Counted from the first letter of the stretch, positions 44,703-55,340 are shown. The stretch: DNA of 64,000 bases from Methylobacter tundripaludum SV96 (GCF_000190755.2 NZ_JH109153.1:640561-704560), one strand, 5' to 3'. The notes: generated by a model from the letters alone, not told the origin. A program made the numbers and translations.

Positions 44703-46862
44703 TTACTCGCTTATCAATGTTCGAAAGACATTTGACCAAGGCAATACCGGAGAACTGTATAAATGCCCCTGTCCTTCATCGCAACCTAAATCCATCAATC
44801 GGCGTTGCTGGGCTGTCGACTCAATCCCCATCGCAATAACCCGTAAATGCAAACCATGACCCAAGGCTATTACCGCACGGGCAATGTCTTCATCATTGGC
44901 GTTATTGAGTACATCAACGACAAATGAGCTATTAATTTTCAATTTTTTCACAGGAATACGTTTTAAGTTGTTAAACGAAAAACAGCCCACGCCAAAATCA
45001 TCAATCGTTAAATCTATTCCCAATGCAACCAACTGATTGAGCGCTTTTATGGTTTGTTCGGAATTATCCATAAAACCGTTACCGGTAAGTTCCAGCTCAA
45101 GAGAAGACGGCTCAAGCCCGGTCGATCGTAATATCCGCTCAACCGTAGCAATAAAATCGGAGCGTAAAAACTGAATTGCAGACACGTTGACGACCATTTT
45201 ATTGACTTGCAAACCCTCATCCAGCCACCGCCTCATCTGCATACAGGCGTTTTGCAATACCCATTCGCCGAGCGCTACGATAAACCCGCTTTCCTCGGCT
45301 ATGTATATAAACTGCTTGGGTGACATCAATCCCAGCTCCGGATGCATCCAACGCACCAAGGACTCAACGCCTACCAATTTTCCGGTTTTAAGACAAACCT
45401 GCGGCTGGTAATACAAAATCAATTCATGTCGCTCTATGGACTGGCGTAACGCGTATTCCATCGACATTTTCTCAAACGCTTCCGTGGTTAACTCCAGGCT
45501 ATAATACTGAAAGTTATTCCGCCCTTCTTTCTTGGCTCGATACATAGCCGCATCGGCATTCTTAATTAAAGTATCCGTATCACGTCCATCCTGCGGAAAC
45601 AGGCTTATACCCACACTGGTCGATATTTTTAAGCGGTATCCTTTGATATAAACGGGGGCGTTAAAGGTCTCGATCAGCTTTTGTGCGAGCTTGGCGGGAT
45701 TTTTAGCATCGGGAATATTTTCCATAAACACCACAAACTCATCCCCGGCATAACGTGAGACAGTGTCTTCTTTTCTGACCAGGTTTTTTATGCGTTTTGC
45801 GACTTCCCTTAACAATCCATCGCCGACCGCATGACCGTAAGTATCATTAATGCCCTTAAAGCGATCAAGATCAAGAAACAATACGGCAGCCTGCGAACCC
45901 TCCCGCAGTGCATTTTGCAAGGAATGATCAATACGATCCTTCAACAACAATCGGTTTGGCAACCGGGTCAATGGATCATGGTAGGCCAAAAAACCCAGAT
46001 GATCCTGGGCTTTCTTAAAATGCGTTATATCCATAAACACATGGACATAGTGGGCTACCTCGCCGCTTGAATCCTTTACCTCGCTAACGGTAGTCCATGA
46101 GGGAAAATCCATAGTGTTTTTATGACGACGCCATACCTCGCCCTGCCAGCTGTTTACAGTCCCGGTAAGATTGCTTAATTCGTCGTCAATTTTTATGCTA
46201 TTTTTCTTTGAGTGTAAAAAATGAGCGTTCTTCCCGTAAACCTCCTGCTGGGTAAAACCGGTTATTGTGGTAAACGCCTCGTTAACCGAAATTATTTTTT
46301 TGTCTTTGTCGGTAACGAATATGCCCTCCCCAATATTGTTAAAAATCACCGAAGCCATACTCAACTTGCCTTCGGACTGCTTTTGCAGGGTAATATCGGT
46401 CAATGTCATTAATACCTGATGAGGCTGACGCTCGCCTGCCCTGAATTCGGGCACTGAATTAACGACAACCCAGAAATAGTTTTGCCGCTCCGAATTAAAC
46501 AGCCCCATGACCACACCTTCCACGGGTTTGCCCGTACGCAAAGCCAACATTGAAGGCTGTTGTTCCTCCGGAAAAACCGAACCGTCTTCCTTGATCGCCT
46601 GAAAGCAAGAATCAACAAACTTACGTCCTATAATGACGTCGCGAGGAAGTCCAAGAAGATGCTCAGCGGCATGATTGACAGCCATCACAATACCCGTCGC
46701 ATCCAGATAAATAACACTCTGGTCGATATTTTCAAATAAGCTGCGATATTTGGCCTCACTCACCCGCAAGGTATCGATGGCCAGACTGCGAGTCGTTAAT
46801 TGAGGCATCATAAAAAAAAACGAAGTAAAGGCGCCAAAATCTTCCTTAAGTTTTTCGAACAT
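44703..46862 (-). CDS. PAS-GGDEF-EAL protein, c-di-GMP turnover
   Basis: This 719-residue cytosolic protein has two PAS domains (about 35-160 and 165-280, the second with GITxxFTxQEVYG-like sequence GFTQQEVYGKNAHFL), a GGDEF domain (DPLTRLPNRLLLKDRI; active-site loop RYAGDEFVVF) and a C-terminal EAL domain (GVESLVRWMHPELG; VNVSAIQF; DDFGVGCFSF; QGHLYSSPVLP). The GGDEF site reads AGDEF, still plausible for a cyclase. The EAL site reads ESL, and LKIN replaces LKID, so phosphodiesterase activity is uncertain. ATG 46862 is preceded by AAGGAG at ten bases. It stands alone. Confidence 0.9.
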   Translation of the reverse strand: MFEKLKEDFGAFTSFFFMMPQLTTRSLAIDTLRVSEAKYRSLFENIDQSVIYLDATGIVMAVNHAAEHLLGLPRDVIIGRKFVDSCFQAIKEDGSVFPEEQQPSMLALRTGKPVEGVVMGLFNSERQNYFWVVVNSVPEFRAGERQPHQVLMTLTDITLQKQSEGKLSMASVIFNNIGEGIFVTDKDKKIISVNEAFTTITGFTQQEVYGKNAHFLHSKKNSIKIDDELSNLTGTVNSWQGEVWRRHKNTMDFPSWTTVSEVKDSSGEVAHYVHVFMDITHFKKAQDHLGFLAYHDPLTRLPNRLLLKDRIDHSLQNALREGSQAAVLFLDLDRFKGINDTYGHAVGDGLLREVAKRIKNLVRKEDTVSRYAGDEFVVFMENIPDAKNPAKLAQKLIETFNAPVYIKGYRLKISTSVGISLFPQDGRDTDTLIKNADAAMYRAKKEGRNNFQYYSLELTTEAFEKMSMEYALRQSIERHELILYYQPQVCLKTGKLVGVESLVRWMHPELGLMSPKQFIYIAEESGFIVALGEWVLQNACMQMRRWLDEGLQVNKMVVNVSAIQFLRSDFIATVERILRSTGLEPSSLELELTGNGFMDNSEQTIKALNQLVALGIDLTIDDFGVGCFSFNNLKRIPVKKLKINSSFVVDVLNNANDEDIARAVIALGHGLHLRVIAMGIESTAQQRRLMDLGCDEGQGHLYSSPVLPWSNVFRTLISE

Positions 46863-47146
46863 TGCATTTCTACTCCTTTGGATGACAAATCTATCCAGCA
46901 TTTGATTGGGTAATTTCCAAGAATTAAGTAATTTTTTTAAAAAGTACTCAGGTAACCCTCAATAAAAAATATACCGTAGAACCGTTCCAGGAGCCTGCGC
47001 TTAGCCAAAGGAAAAAGCTACCCCGACTAAAACCATCCGAAAACACACAGTGATTTATCACAAATACTACAGGCGGTCTGAGCCGCCGGCTATTCAGGCT
47101 TACTTTTTTTGCAAAAAGCAATCCACTTCGCAACCTTACTTACACT

Positions 47147-47338
47147 TCAACGAAAAAATCTGGGTTTCTTATCTTCTGCATGGGCGTTTTTCTTTGATTT
47201 GGTTTTCACTTCTTTGTAATATTCAACCTCATCATTCATAAATTGCTTTTCCTTCAGCTCAATATCAGTGCCGGAAATTTTATATTGCCAGTTTGTACCC
47301 AACTGTTGCATATCATCGTCTAAATTAGTCGTTGCCAT
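47147..47338 (-). CDS. hypothetical protein, 63 residues
   Basis: I do not recognise this small charged protein. The ATG at 47338 has GGAGAG four bases upstream, which supports translation. It begins ATTNLDDDMQQLGTNWQYKI and ends in a Lys-rich stretch (KTKSKKNAHAEDKKPRFFR). An in-frame start upstream would add a hydrophobic part but has no ribosome binding site. No partner genes adjoin it. Confidence 0.5.
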   Translation of the reverse strand: MATTNLDDDMQQLGTNWQYKISGTDIELKEKQFMNDEVEYYKEVKTKSKKNAHAEDKKPRFFR

Positions 47339-47901
47339 ATCACTCTCCGGACTTTCTAACATTGGACTCATAAGAATTAACGAGAGCCCGGCCCCCCTCA
47401 TAACGCTCCCGTTAGCTTAAAAACAGCCTAACGACGGTTACCAGGTGTGGATTAATAGGCACCTGCAGGCCACTCCATTAATTTATGGCTAAATCTTATA
47501 GCAAAGAAAATAACTGCAAAATTCGTACGCATACCTAAGTAGTTTTGCTTATGTATTTCCACCCATTAATACCGTACATTATTGATGAGTTTTTAAAAAT
47601 AGACAGCTCATACTGGGACTTGTTGACGCTTAAAAAATATAAATTAAAAACAATTACTTATACCTATCCGCATGATTTATAAAACAGTTGATTTAGTTAC
47701 CGTTGGCTACCGAATGCCAACAGATTCCAGTGTTTTTTTACAAGCCGTTTTGATTGATGAGAAAGCTGTCAAGCTAGCTTACAAATTGGATTTTTTTGTC
47801 TAAAATGTAAGAATAGACTCACAAAACAAAAGACTAATTCCGTAAAACCTGACATATTACTGAAAAAACTTAACAAAATAAGATACTAATTCTGAAGGAG
47901 A

Positions 47902-47967
47902 ATGGCGTGTTTATTCTTGGGAATCATCTTATTTAGCCAACCTGCAGAAACGGATACTGGTTTATGA
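47902..47967 (+). CDS. possible 21-residue leader peptide
   Basis: An ATG directly after GAAGGAGA opens 21 codons (MACLFLGIILFSQPAETDTG plus Leu) whose TGA overlaps the kinase ATG as ATGA. The Shine-Dalgarno sequence is closer to this ATG than usual, so initiation may be weak. If used, it would couple translation to the kinase. The rest of 47339-47901 is AT-rich and shows no gene. Confidence 0.25.
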   Translation: MACLFLGIILFSQPAETDTGL

Positions 47968-49871
47968 GCAAGTCACCTGATGGGCATCTGAATACCGAGA
48001 GTCTTGACTACAAAGCAGAAGCTTTACTCGATAAGCATCGCGAAGCCATCCGCAAACGCGCGGAAATCATGCTCCAACACTCGGGGGCCGATATTGCCCG
48101 CATGTCTACTGACGACATTCAAAAACTGCTGTTTGAGTTTCAGGTTCATCAAATAGAACTGAAAATGCAGAACGAGGAATTAAACAGGGCACATCAGGAA
48201 TTGGCTGCATCCCGCGATACCTACGCGCAACTTTATGATTCATCTCCTGTAGGTCACCTGACGTTAAATGACGCGGGGATCATCCAGAAAGCCAATATGA
48301 CGGCCGCAGCCTTGCTGGGTGATCCAAAAGAAGAGCTGATCAACAAGCGATTGGGGAAATTTATCCACCCTTCCGATCAGGATAATTATTACTTGTTTAT
48401 CCATCGCCTTTTAGCCCAAAAAACCGGCCAAGCCCTTAACGCCACAACCAAAGATGCAGAGGACTCGCCCACTCATCCAGAATGCAAGTACTTTCAACTT
48501 TGCACGGATGCCTCGCAATCAGGCGATAAAAGCAAAATATTAACGTATATCGAATGCTACGCAAGAGTCGTTTACAACGATAAAAACGCGTTACAAATAT
48601 GCCTGACCATTAATAACATCACCGAGCGTAAGCAAGCGCAAGAAACCATCGCCTACCTTAATGAAAAACTGGAAGAAAAAGTTCGCAGACAGACCAGCGA
48701 ACTGATTGTAAGTAATTTGAGCTTAATGAAAAAAGTTGAAGAACTCCGCCGCTCCAAACACCAACTACTGGAACGGGAAGCCAAACTCAATTCCATTTTT
48801 AATGCATCCGTAGAGGGCATTATCACGATTAACATGTCCAATATCATCGTATCCGCTAATGCCGCAGTGGAAACCATTTTCGGGTATAAACCGGAAGAGC
48901 TGATTGGTTGCAGCATTAACAAACTCATACCGTCATCGCCAAGAGAAATGAATGATTGCAGCGAGCCTCATTCAGTCAAACATATCGGTCAAATTCAGGA
49001 AGTTGAAGGCATTCACAAAAACGGCTTTGCGGTGCCTTTGGACCTGTCCATCGCGGAGTTTTCAGTCGACAATGCACACTATTTCACTCATATTGTGCGT
49101 GATGTGAGTATACGCAAACACCGGGAACAGCAAGACAAGGAGCATCTGAACGAACTCGCCCATGTCACTCGCCTTGGGCTGATGGGTGAAATGGCGTCAG
49201 GCATTGCCCATGAAGTCAATCAACCGCTGTCTGCGATTTCCAGCTATACGCAAGTCAGTTTAAACCTTATTAACGCTGAAAATCCCGACCTGGTAAATCT
49301 CACAGAGGTGCTGTACAAAACCCAGCAGCAGGCGTTAAGAGCGGGCCGGATCATTCATCGCATGAGGGAGTTCGTCAAATCCCATGCAAAACATCGATCA
49401 ACCGCCGAAATTAATAGCTTGATTCATGAGGCTGTCAGCCTGTGTATCGCCGACCTTAAACAAAACTGCATAAAGCTGACATTTGAGCTGGAAAGCAATT
49501 TGCCGCCCATCTATGTCGACCATGTACAAATTGAGCAGGTCATCATCAACCTGCTCCGAAACAGTATTGACGCATTAAAAACATTACCCGCAAAACAACA
49601 ACGCCAATTAGCTATTCATAGCCGATTGACACTCAATAACAGCATACAGGTCCGGGTGAAGGACAACGGACCGGGACTCGACACAGACCAACAACAAAGG
49701 ATATTGACCCCTTTTTACACCACCAAAGCGGACGGCATGGGCATGGGACTATCCATCAGTCGCTCACTTATCGAAGCCCATGAGGGTACGTTGCATTTCA
49801 ATAGCCAATCTGGAAAAGGCACCACTTTTTATTTTATTCTACCCATACGGAGAAAATCTGATGAGCATTAA
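47964..49871 (+). CDS. PAS sensor histidine kinase, FixL-like
   Basis: This 635-residue soluble kinase begins with a helical region (about 15-80), a PAS domain (about 85-215), a coiled coil (about 225-275), a second PAS domain (about 275-390, FNASVEGIITINMSNIIVSA), then HisKA with GLMGEMASGIAHEVNQPLSA and a HATPase domain (INLLRNSIDAL; VKDNGPGLD; GMGMGLSISRSLIEAHEG). This is the FixL/TodS-type family with the HEVNQPL box. No heme-binding motif could be confirmed. The response regulator gene overlaps it by 11 bp. Confidence 0.9.
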   Translation: MSKSPDGHLNTESLDYKAEALLDKHREAIRKRAEIMLQHSGADIARMSTDDIQKLLFEFQVHQIELKMQNEELNRAHQELAASRDTYAQLYDSSPVGHLTLNDAGIIQKANMTAAALLGDPKEELINKRLGKFIHPSDQDNYYLFIHRLLAQKTGQALNATTKDAEDSPTHPECKYFQLCTDASQSGDKSKILTYIECYARVVYNDKNALQICLTINNITERKQAQETIAYLNEKLEEKVRRQTSELIVSNLSLMKKVEELRRSKHQLLEREAKLNSIFNASVEGIITINMSNIIVSANAAVETIFGYKPEELIGCSINKLIPSSPREMNDCSEPHSVKHIGQIQEVEGIHKNGFAVPLDLSIAEFSVDNAHYFTHIVRDVSIRKHREQQDKEHLNELAHVTRLGLMGEMASGIAHEVNQPLSAISSYTQVSLNLINAENPDLVNLTEVLYKTQQQALRAGRIIHRMREFVKSHAKHRSTAEINSLIHEAVSLCIADLKQNCIKLTFELESNLPPIYVDHVQIEQVIINLLRNSIDALKTLPAKQQRQLAIHSRLTLNNSIQVRVKDNGPGLDTDQQQRILTPFYTTKADGMGMGLSISRSLIEAHEGTLHFNSQSGKGTTFYFILPIRRKSDEH

Positions 49872-50511
49872 CAACTCAACACCGCTCGTTTATTTAGTTG
49901 ACGATGAATTCGCAATACGTGACTCACTGACTCTCTTGATTGAATCGACGGGACAGGCGGTCAAGAGTTTTGAATCCGCTGAGGCATTTTTGAATAACTA
50001 TACGCCTGATCAGCCGGGATGCCTGCTCTTGGACGTTAGAATGCCGTTAATGACCGGCCACGAACTTCAGAGCGAATTATTGAACAGAGGGATAAATATT
50101 CCCATCATATTTATCAGCGGTCATGCCGATATTGCCGACTCGGCAAAAGCATTCCGATCCGGGGCTGTCGATTTTCTGGAAAAACCGTTTAATAACGAGG
50201 TGTTGCTGGAACGAATCAATGAAGCCATTAAAAAAGATATTACGTTCAGGGAAGAATTTGTCAAAAAACGCCGCATACAGGACCGCATCGATCATTTAAC
50301 AACAAGGGAAAAAGAAGTGCTGGGACTGATCGTCAAAAGTCACTCCAATAAGGAATCCGCAAAAATACTCAATATCAGCAATCGCACCGTAGACGTACAC
50401 AGGGCAAGCATCATGGAAAAAATGCAGGCTGAAAATGTCGCCGAACTGATAACGATGGTCATGTATTGTGAAGCGCCGAACAGCAGTTCACTGGAAGAAA
50501 GGTTTCATTAA
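49861..50511 (+). CDS. FixJ-family response regulator
   Basis: This 216-residue regulator has a receiver domain (1-125; acidic pair DDEFAIRD, phosphoacceptor Asp in CLLLDVRMPLMTGHE near residue 60) and a LuxR-type helix-turn-helix (about 140-205; LTTREKEVLGLIV, then KILNISNRTVDVHRASIMEKM). It is the partner of the overlapping kinase. ATG 49861 has GGAGAAAA upstream, whereas starts further upstream would extend into the kinase gene. Target genes are not evident here. Confidence 0.92.
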   Translation: MSINNSTPLVYLVDDEFAIRDSLTLLIESTGQAVKSFESAEAFLNNYTPDQPGCLLLDVRMPLMTGHELQSELLNRGINIPIIFISGHADIADSAKAFRSGAVDFLEKPFNNEVLLERINEAIKKDITFREEFVKKRRIQDRIDHLTTREKEVLGLIVKSHSNKESAKILNISNRTVDVHRASIMEKMQAENVAELITMVMYCEAPNSSSLEERFH

Positions 50512-50587
50512 TGATCTTATACCCCTGCCGGAAATTTTATATTTCCCACGGTTATCGATCAGGTATCCGGACTAATTCGCGCTAAGC

Positions 50588-50635
50588 CCCCATTCGACAA
50601 GCTCAGGAGAACCTGTCATGAGCTTGTCGAAGGGG
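50588..50635. repeat. 17-bp stem inverted repeat
   Basis: Arms 50588-50605 (CCC-ATTCGACAAGCTCA) and 50619-50635 (TGAGCTTGTCGAAGGGG) form a long stem. It lies between the response regulator and the convergent membrane peptidase gene and could end transcription from both sides, although no T-run is present. The TTCGACAAGCTCA phrase is common among bacterial dispersed palindromes. Confidence 0.8.
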
Positions 50636-50636
50636 C

Positions 50637-51389
50637 TCAGCATGGACGATTTATGTCCTTATATCGTTTAACCAGCAAAAGTCCACCCCATAGCAACGAC
50701 AGCACCATAATTACGGAACCGATCGCAAAGACCGCCTTAGCCAGGGAATGGTCGTATTGCAAAAGACCGGACTCGGTCAAAAGATACTGCCAATCGTGAA
50801 AACCATAGGGTGCCGAATGACCGAAATTACCGCCCAATAGCGGTAACTGCCCTGCTCGCGCATCGTTCATATACGGCGCAATATCCAGAAAATTTTCGCC
50901 GACCCACCATAACGCGACCGATGCGCCGAACGGATCGCGAGTTTTGACCAATAACACGCCCGTGCAAATCGACGGCATTAACAGCTGTCCCAGCGTTCCG
51001 CCTAATGAAGTAATAAATGTGCCGAACGGCCTGAAAATAATATGTCCCGCCTCATGAAAAGGCAGATTGACCAGATGCAAAAAAGAGTTTCCAACCGCAT
51101 TGCTTTCGATAGATGGGCTTATAAGCTGCCAGCTCCAAATAACGAGACCCGCCAAAATAATCGCCCTGCCTATAAAATCAGCCAACGTGGTTTGTTGCGT
51201 CTCGTGAAACAGAAATTGCGTCAGCGGCTGGGCTTCATCGTCTTCATAAAGCGTCACAATGGGCGGCTGAACATCCTGTCGAGCCGACTGTTCAGGATGA
51301 TATTTCAGATACTTCTCGAATACGATGCCGCAATGAGGACAAATTTCACTTTGTACATGCAGCTCATTCAGGCATTTAGGACAGTTCAT
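50637..51389 (-). CDS. membrane HEAGH metallopeptidase-like protein with zinc ribbon
   Basis: This 250-residue protein starts with a zinc ribbon (Cys 3, 6, 17 and 20; MNCPKCLNELHVQSEICPHC), then a TM helix (about 74-92), the metal motif HEAGH at 112-116 in LPFHEAGHIIFRPFGT, further hydrophobic segments and a last TM near 222-240 before a basic end. The layout resembles small M50-like membrane peptidases. The usual second M50 motif (NxxPxxxxDG) is not evident, so activity is uncertain. The substrate is unknown. Confidence 0.7.
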   Translation of the reverse strand: MNCPKCLNELHVQSEICPHCGIVFEKYLKYHPEQSARQDVQPPIVTLYEDDEAQPLTQFLFHETQQTTLADFIGRAIILAGLVIWSWQLISPSIESNAVGNSFLHLVNLPFHEAGHIIFRPFGTFITSLGGTLGQLLMPSICTGVLLVKTRDPFGASVALWWVGENFLDIAPYMNDARAGQLPLLGGNFGHSAPYGFHDWQYLLTESGLLQYDHSLAKAVFAIGSVIMVLSLLWGGLLLVKRYKDINRPC

Positions 51390-51538
51390 GGATTCTTTGA
51401 TACGTTAAGATTAAACAGATCATTCCGGTGTAATCGTTCGTGGCGAAAAAACGCCCTTAAGAGTTCCTGTGGTATATTTTATCGGCGATTCGTTCAGCTT
51501 AAGATTTTAACCCCTTACACCCGTTTTCAGGAGATAAC

Positions 51539-51976
51539 ATGCCGAAACCCGTCACCCCTTTGTTGGCAGCCGATATTTTAATCGAACTGATCGACCAACC
51601 CGACCGGCCGTTTGTGCTGATCGAACGCGCCTATCCGCCTTACGGCTGGGCAGTGCCGGGCGGTTTTGTCGATGTTGGCGAAACCGTTGAACATGCGGCG
51701 ATTCGCGAAGCCAAGGAAGAAACCTGCCTGGATATTACCCTGACCGCTTTGCTGGGCATCTACTCCAATCCCGAACGCGACTCCCGCAATCATACCGTCA
51801 CCGCCGTCTATATTGCCGAGGCCACCGGCATGCCGCGGGCCGCGGATGATGCAAAAAATTTCGGCCTTTTTACCTTTGATAATCTTCCCGCCGTGCTGGC
51901 ATTCGACCATGCCCAGGTTGTGGAAGATTATAAAAATTACCGGATGACTGGAAAAGTTACGCCATTGCGGGTGTAA
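51539..51976 (+). CDS. NUDIX hydrolase
   Basis: This 145-residue enzyme has a complete Nudix box, GGFVDVGETVEHAAIREAKE plus ETCLDI (about 39-64), in the pattern Gx5Ex7REUxEExGU with Cys at the last Gly position. Relatives hydrolyse ADP-ribose or other nucleoside diphosphates; substrate not determined. ATG with AGGAGA upstream. It is divergent from the HEAGH protein. Confidence 0.88.
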   Translation: MPKPVTPLLAADILIELIDQPDRPFVLIERAYPPYGWAVPGGFVDVGETVEHAAIREAKEETCLDITLTALLGIYSNPERDSRNHTVTAVYIAEATGMPRAADDAKNFGLFTFDNLPAVLAFDHAQVVEDYKNYRMTGKVTPLRV

Positions 51977-51993
51977 TAACTAAAAAAGCCTTT

Positions 51994-52283
51994 GTCCACG
52001 AAAAGCACGAAAAAGTCTTAAAAATTTCGGAGTTCAAAGCTCCCGCTCCTCGGCAACTGCTCCTGCGTTGCTCTACCTCCTGCATCCATGCAGTCGTGCT
52101 CACGCCCCTTACCTACATAATCCACAGGGATGTGGTGAATGCAGATATTGCAGGAGCAAATATCTGTCCATGTAGGCAAAGCTGGCTTTGAATGATTTAC
52201 AAGTACAAGGCCAGCCTTGTACTCCAGTAATACACGAAGCTTATCTTGATCCATTTTTCGTGCCTTTCGTGCTTTTCGTGGAC
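51994..52283. repeat. 290-bp element with inverted ends
   Basis: The left end GTCCACGAAAAGCACGAAAA (51994-52013) returns inverted at the right end 52254-52283, which has one extra GGCACGAA unit. Inside is the segment 52047-52096 shared with the 3' end of fliH, and two further internal hairpins. Similar CCACGAA phrases lie at 55235-55250 and 56481-56505. It encodes no convincing protein; a minus-strand frame here has no family likeness. Confidence 0.75.
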
Positions 52284-52293
52284 CGCGTTTAAA

Positions 52294-55185
52294 TCAGTCC
52301 TCCATCACCGGCGGACAGCTGCAAAACACATGCCGGTCGCCATAAACATTGTCGATACGGCCGACCGGCGGCCAGTATTTATCATCATGCTGGTCGTTAT
52401 TAGGAAAAAACGCCTGTTGTTTTGAATAGGGAAGATTCCATTCCTCCAACAATAAGCGATGAGTATGCGGCGCATTATGCAGCAAGTTGTTTTCAGCATC
52501 GGCAGCGCCGGTTTCTATGGCCTTGATTTCCTCACGGATAGCGATTAACGCTGCACAAAAACGGTCAATCTCGGCTTTGTCTTCGCTTTCGGTAGGCTCT
52601 ATCATCAAGGTGTCGGCGACCGGGAATGACACGGTGGGCGCATGAAAACCATAGTCGATCAGGCGTTTGGCAATGTCTTCGACGGTGACATTGCAGGTCT
52701 TTTTAAAGGTATGGCAATCGATAATGCATTCATGCGCGACCCAGCCGTTTTTGCCGGTATATAAAATCGGGTAATACGGCGCTAAACGTTTGGCGATGTA
52801 ATTGGCGTTCAGGATCGCGGTCAATGTCGCGCGTTTTAAACCGGCTGCGCCCATCATCGCGATATACGCCCAGGAAATAGTGTAGATGCTGGCCGATCCC
52901 CACGGTGCGGCGGACACCGCGCCGATAGTGCCGTGCTCGCCTTTGGCCGGGTTGACCCCTTCAACAACCGGATGGTCGGGCAGGAACGGTGCCAAATGCG
53001 CGCCCACGCCTATCGGGCCGACGCCGGGACCTCCGCCGCCATGCGGAATGCAGAAGGTTTTATGCAGATTAAGATGGGCGACATCGGCGCCGATTTTGCC
53101 GGGACGGCTCAAGCCTACCAGCGCATTAAAGTTGGCGCCGTCCAGGTAAACCTGTCCGCCGTGCTGGTGGATCAGGTCGCAGATTTCCCGAAACGCCTGT
53201 TCGAACACGCCATGCGTGGACGGATAGGTGATCATCAATGCGGCCAAGGTGTGTTGATATTCAACCACTTTGGCGCGCAAATCATCCAGGCTGACGTTAC
53301 CGTTGTCATCGCAGGCGACCACCACGACTTTAAGCCCGGCCATCGTAGCACTGGCCGGATTGGTGCCGTGCGCGGAAGCGGGTATCAGGCAGATGTTGCG
53401 CTGCGCCTGGCCCCTGACTTCATGGTATTTGCGGATCACCAACAGACCGGTGTACTCGCCTTGGGAACCGGCATTGGGTTGCAGGGAGAAAGCATCGAAG
53501 CCGGTCAGGTCGCATAACATGTCTTCCAGCTCGGCAAACATCTGTTGGTAACCGTGAGTCTGGTACAGCGGCGCGAACGGGTGCAGCGCGTTAAATTCAT
53601 AATAGGAAATAGTCTGCATTTCCGTCGCGGCGTTCAGCTTCATGGTGCAGGAACCCAGCGGTATCATCGATCGGTCCAGCGCTATGTCGCGCCGGGCCAA
53701 GCGGCGCATATAGCGCATCATTTCGGTTTCGGAATGGTAGCGGTCGAACACCGGATGTTGCAGGATTCGATCATTGCGCAACAAGGCTTCCGGGATGCAT
53801 TCGCCCACTGTCGCATCCAAGCCGTTGATGTCGGGGAGATCGGCGGTGGCGGAGGCAAAAACCTGCCAGACATCCCTTAAGTTTTCCCGCGTCGTGGTTT
53901 CGTCCAATGATATGCCGATATGATCCGCATCAATCACACGCAAATTGATATTGGCTTCCGTGGCCTGGGCGGCGATGCGTTTCGCCCGGTTCGGGGTGCT
54001 GACCACCAAGGTGTCGAAATAACAATCGCTCAACACTTGATGGCCCAGTTGGGTAATGCCTGCGGCCAGGATTTGCGTGTAACGATGCACCCGACCTGCG
54101 ATCAGGCGCAAGCCTTCCGCTCCATGATAGACCGCGTAAAATCCGGCGATCACCGCAAGCAGCACTTGGGATGTACAGATATTGCTGGTGGCCTTGTCCC
54201 GGCGGATATGTTGCTCTCGGGTTTGCAGCGCCATGCGCAACGCAAGCTGGCCGTGACTGTCTTTGGAGACGCCGATAATGCGACCGGGAACCGAGCGTTT
54301 GTAGTCGTCTTTGGTCGCAAAATACGCGGCATGCGGGCCGCCGTAACCCATCGGCACGCCAAAACGCTGGGAGTTGCCGACCACGATATCGACGCCGAAT
54401 TCGGCAGGCGGTTTCAGCAGCACCAGCGCCAGCAAATCCGCCGCGACCGTGACCAGCGCCGATTTGGCCTGGGCGATGGCGGTGACTGCGGTCAGGTCTT
54501 TTATTTCGCCTTTACCGCCCGGATATTGCACCAGCAGCGCAAAAAAATCGTATTGCTCCAGATCGTGGAAAGGATCGGCGACGATAACCTCGTAACCCAA
54601 CGAACGGGCGCGGGTCTTGATCACCGCGATGGTCTGCGGGTGACAGTCCTGATCCACGACTATGCTGTTGGCTGTGCTTTTGGACAAACGCCGCGACATA
54701 GTCATCGCTTCCGCCGCCGCGGTGGCCTCATCCAGCAACGAGGCGTTGGCAAGCGCCATGCCGGTCAAATCGATAATGACCTGCTGAAAAGTGAGCAGCG
54801 CTTCCAGCCGCCCCTGGCTGACTTCGGCCTGATAAGGCGTGTAAGCCGTATACCAGGCGGGATTTTCCAGCACATTGCGCTTGATCACCGCAGGCATGAT
54901 GGTGTCGTAATAACCCATGCCGATCATTGAGGTGAACACTTTATTGCGTTCGCGCATTTTGCGCAGATGCTTGATCACGGCGCGTTCGCTGACCGTTTCG
55001 GTCAGTTTTAACGGTTCATGATTCAGGATATTGGCCGGAATGGCCAGCTCGATAATATCTTCCAGTTCGCTGATGCCCAGCTCTGTCAGCATGTCTTGGG
55101 TCTGCTGCGGATTGGGGCCGATGTGGCGGTTGATGAAATTACCGCGCATTTCCAGTTGAGCTAAACCAGGGCGAGATGTAGTCAT
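52294..55185 (-). CDS. gcvP: glycine decarboxylase (P protein)
   Basis: GcvP (963 residues, one-chain type) is the PLP enzyme that decarboxylates glycine and passes the aminomethyl group to the lipoyl arm of H protein. The PLP-binding Lys is in [20 protein letters not shown] (about 695-714). The N-terminal half begins with FINRHIGPN, and the duplicated halves are typical. The gcvT gene is upstream on the same strand, 155 bp apart. Neither gcvH nor lpd is here. Confidence 0.97.
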   Translation of the reverse strand: MTTSRPGLAQLEMRGNFINRHIGPNPQQTQDMLTELGISELEDIIELAIPANILNHEPLKLTETVSERAVIKHLRKMRERNKVFTSMIGMGYYDTIMPAVIKRNVLENPAWYTAYTPYQAEVSQGRLEALLTFQQVIIDLTGMALANASLLDEATAAAEAMTMSRRLSKSTANSIVVDQDCHPQTIAVIKTRARSLGYEVIVADPFHDLEQYDFFALLVQYPGGKGEIKDLTAVTAIAQAKSALVTVAADLLALVLLKPPAEFGVDIVVGNSQRFGVPMGYGGPHAAYFATKDDYKRSVPGRIIGVSKDSHGQLALRMALQTREQHIRRDKATSNICTSQVLLAVIAGFYAVYHGAEGLRLIAGRVHRYTQILAAGITQLGHQVLSDCYFDTLVVSTPNRAKRIAAQATEANINLRVIDADHIGISLDETTTRENLRDVWQVFASATADLPDINGLDATVGECIPEALLRNDRILQHPVFDRYHSETEMMRYMRRLARRDIALDRSMIPLGSCTMKLNAATEMQTISYYEFNALHPFAPLYQTHGYQQMFAELEDMLCDLTGFDAFSLQPNAGSQGEYTGLLVIRKYHEVRGQAQRNICLIPASAHGTNPASATMAGLKVVVVACDDNGNVSLDDLRAKVVEYQHTLAALMITYPSTHGVFEQAFREICDLIHQHGGQVYLDGANFNALVGLSRPGKIGADVAHLNLHKTFCIPHGGGGPGVGPIGVGAHLAPFLPDHPVVEGVNPAKGEHGTIGAVSAAPWGSASIYTISWAYIAMMGAAGLKRATLTAILNANYIAKRLAPYYPILYTGKNGWVAHECIIDCHTFKKTCNVTVEDIAKRLIDYGFHAPTVSFPVADTLMIEPTESEDKAEIDRFCAALIAIREEIKAIETGAADAENNLLHNAPHTHRLLLEEWNLPYSKQQAFFPNNDQHDDKYWPPVGRIDNVYGDRHVFCSCPPVMED

Positions 55186-55340
55186 GATGGGTAACCACTC
55201 AGCGTTAGAAAAATAGAATTCAGGGAAAAGCTATTGTCCACGAAAAACGCGGAAAAAAATATACGTCCAAAGGTCAAGACCGGCCCGCCACTCTGCCGGA
55301 GTCTGGTTTTTTCGCCTTGCGCCCTTCGCCCTTCGCCTAT

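Noticed and set aside
52018-52254. 78-codon frame on the minus strand
   Set aside because: It lies entirely inside the 290-bp element with inverted ends, its sequence follows the repeat, and no family is recognisable.
53920-54930. 336-codon frame opposite gcvP
   Set aside because: It is antisense to a fully conserved gcvP; long opposite frames are common in such coding sequence.
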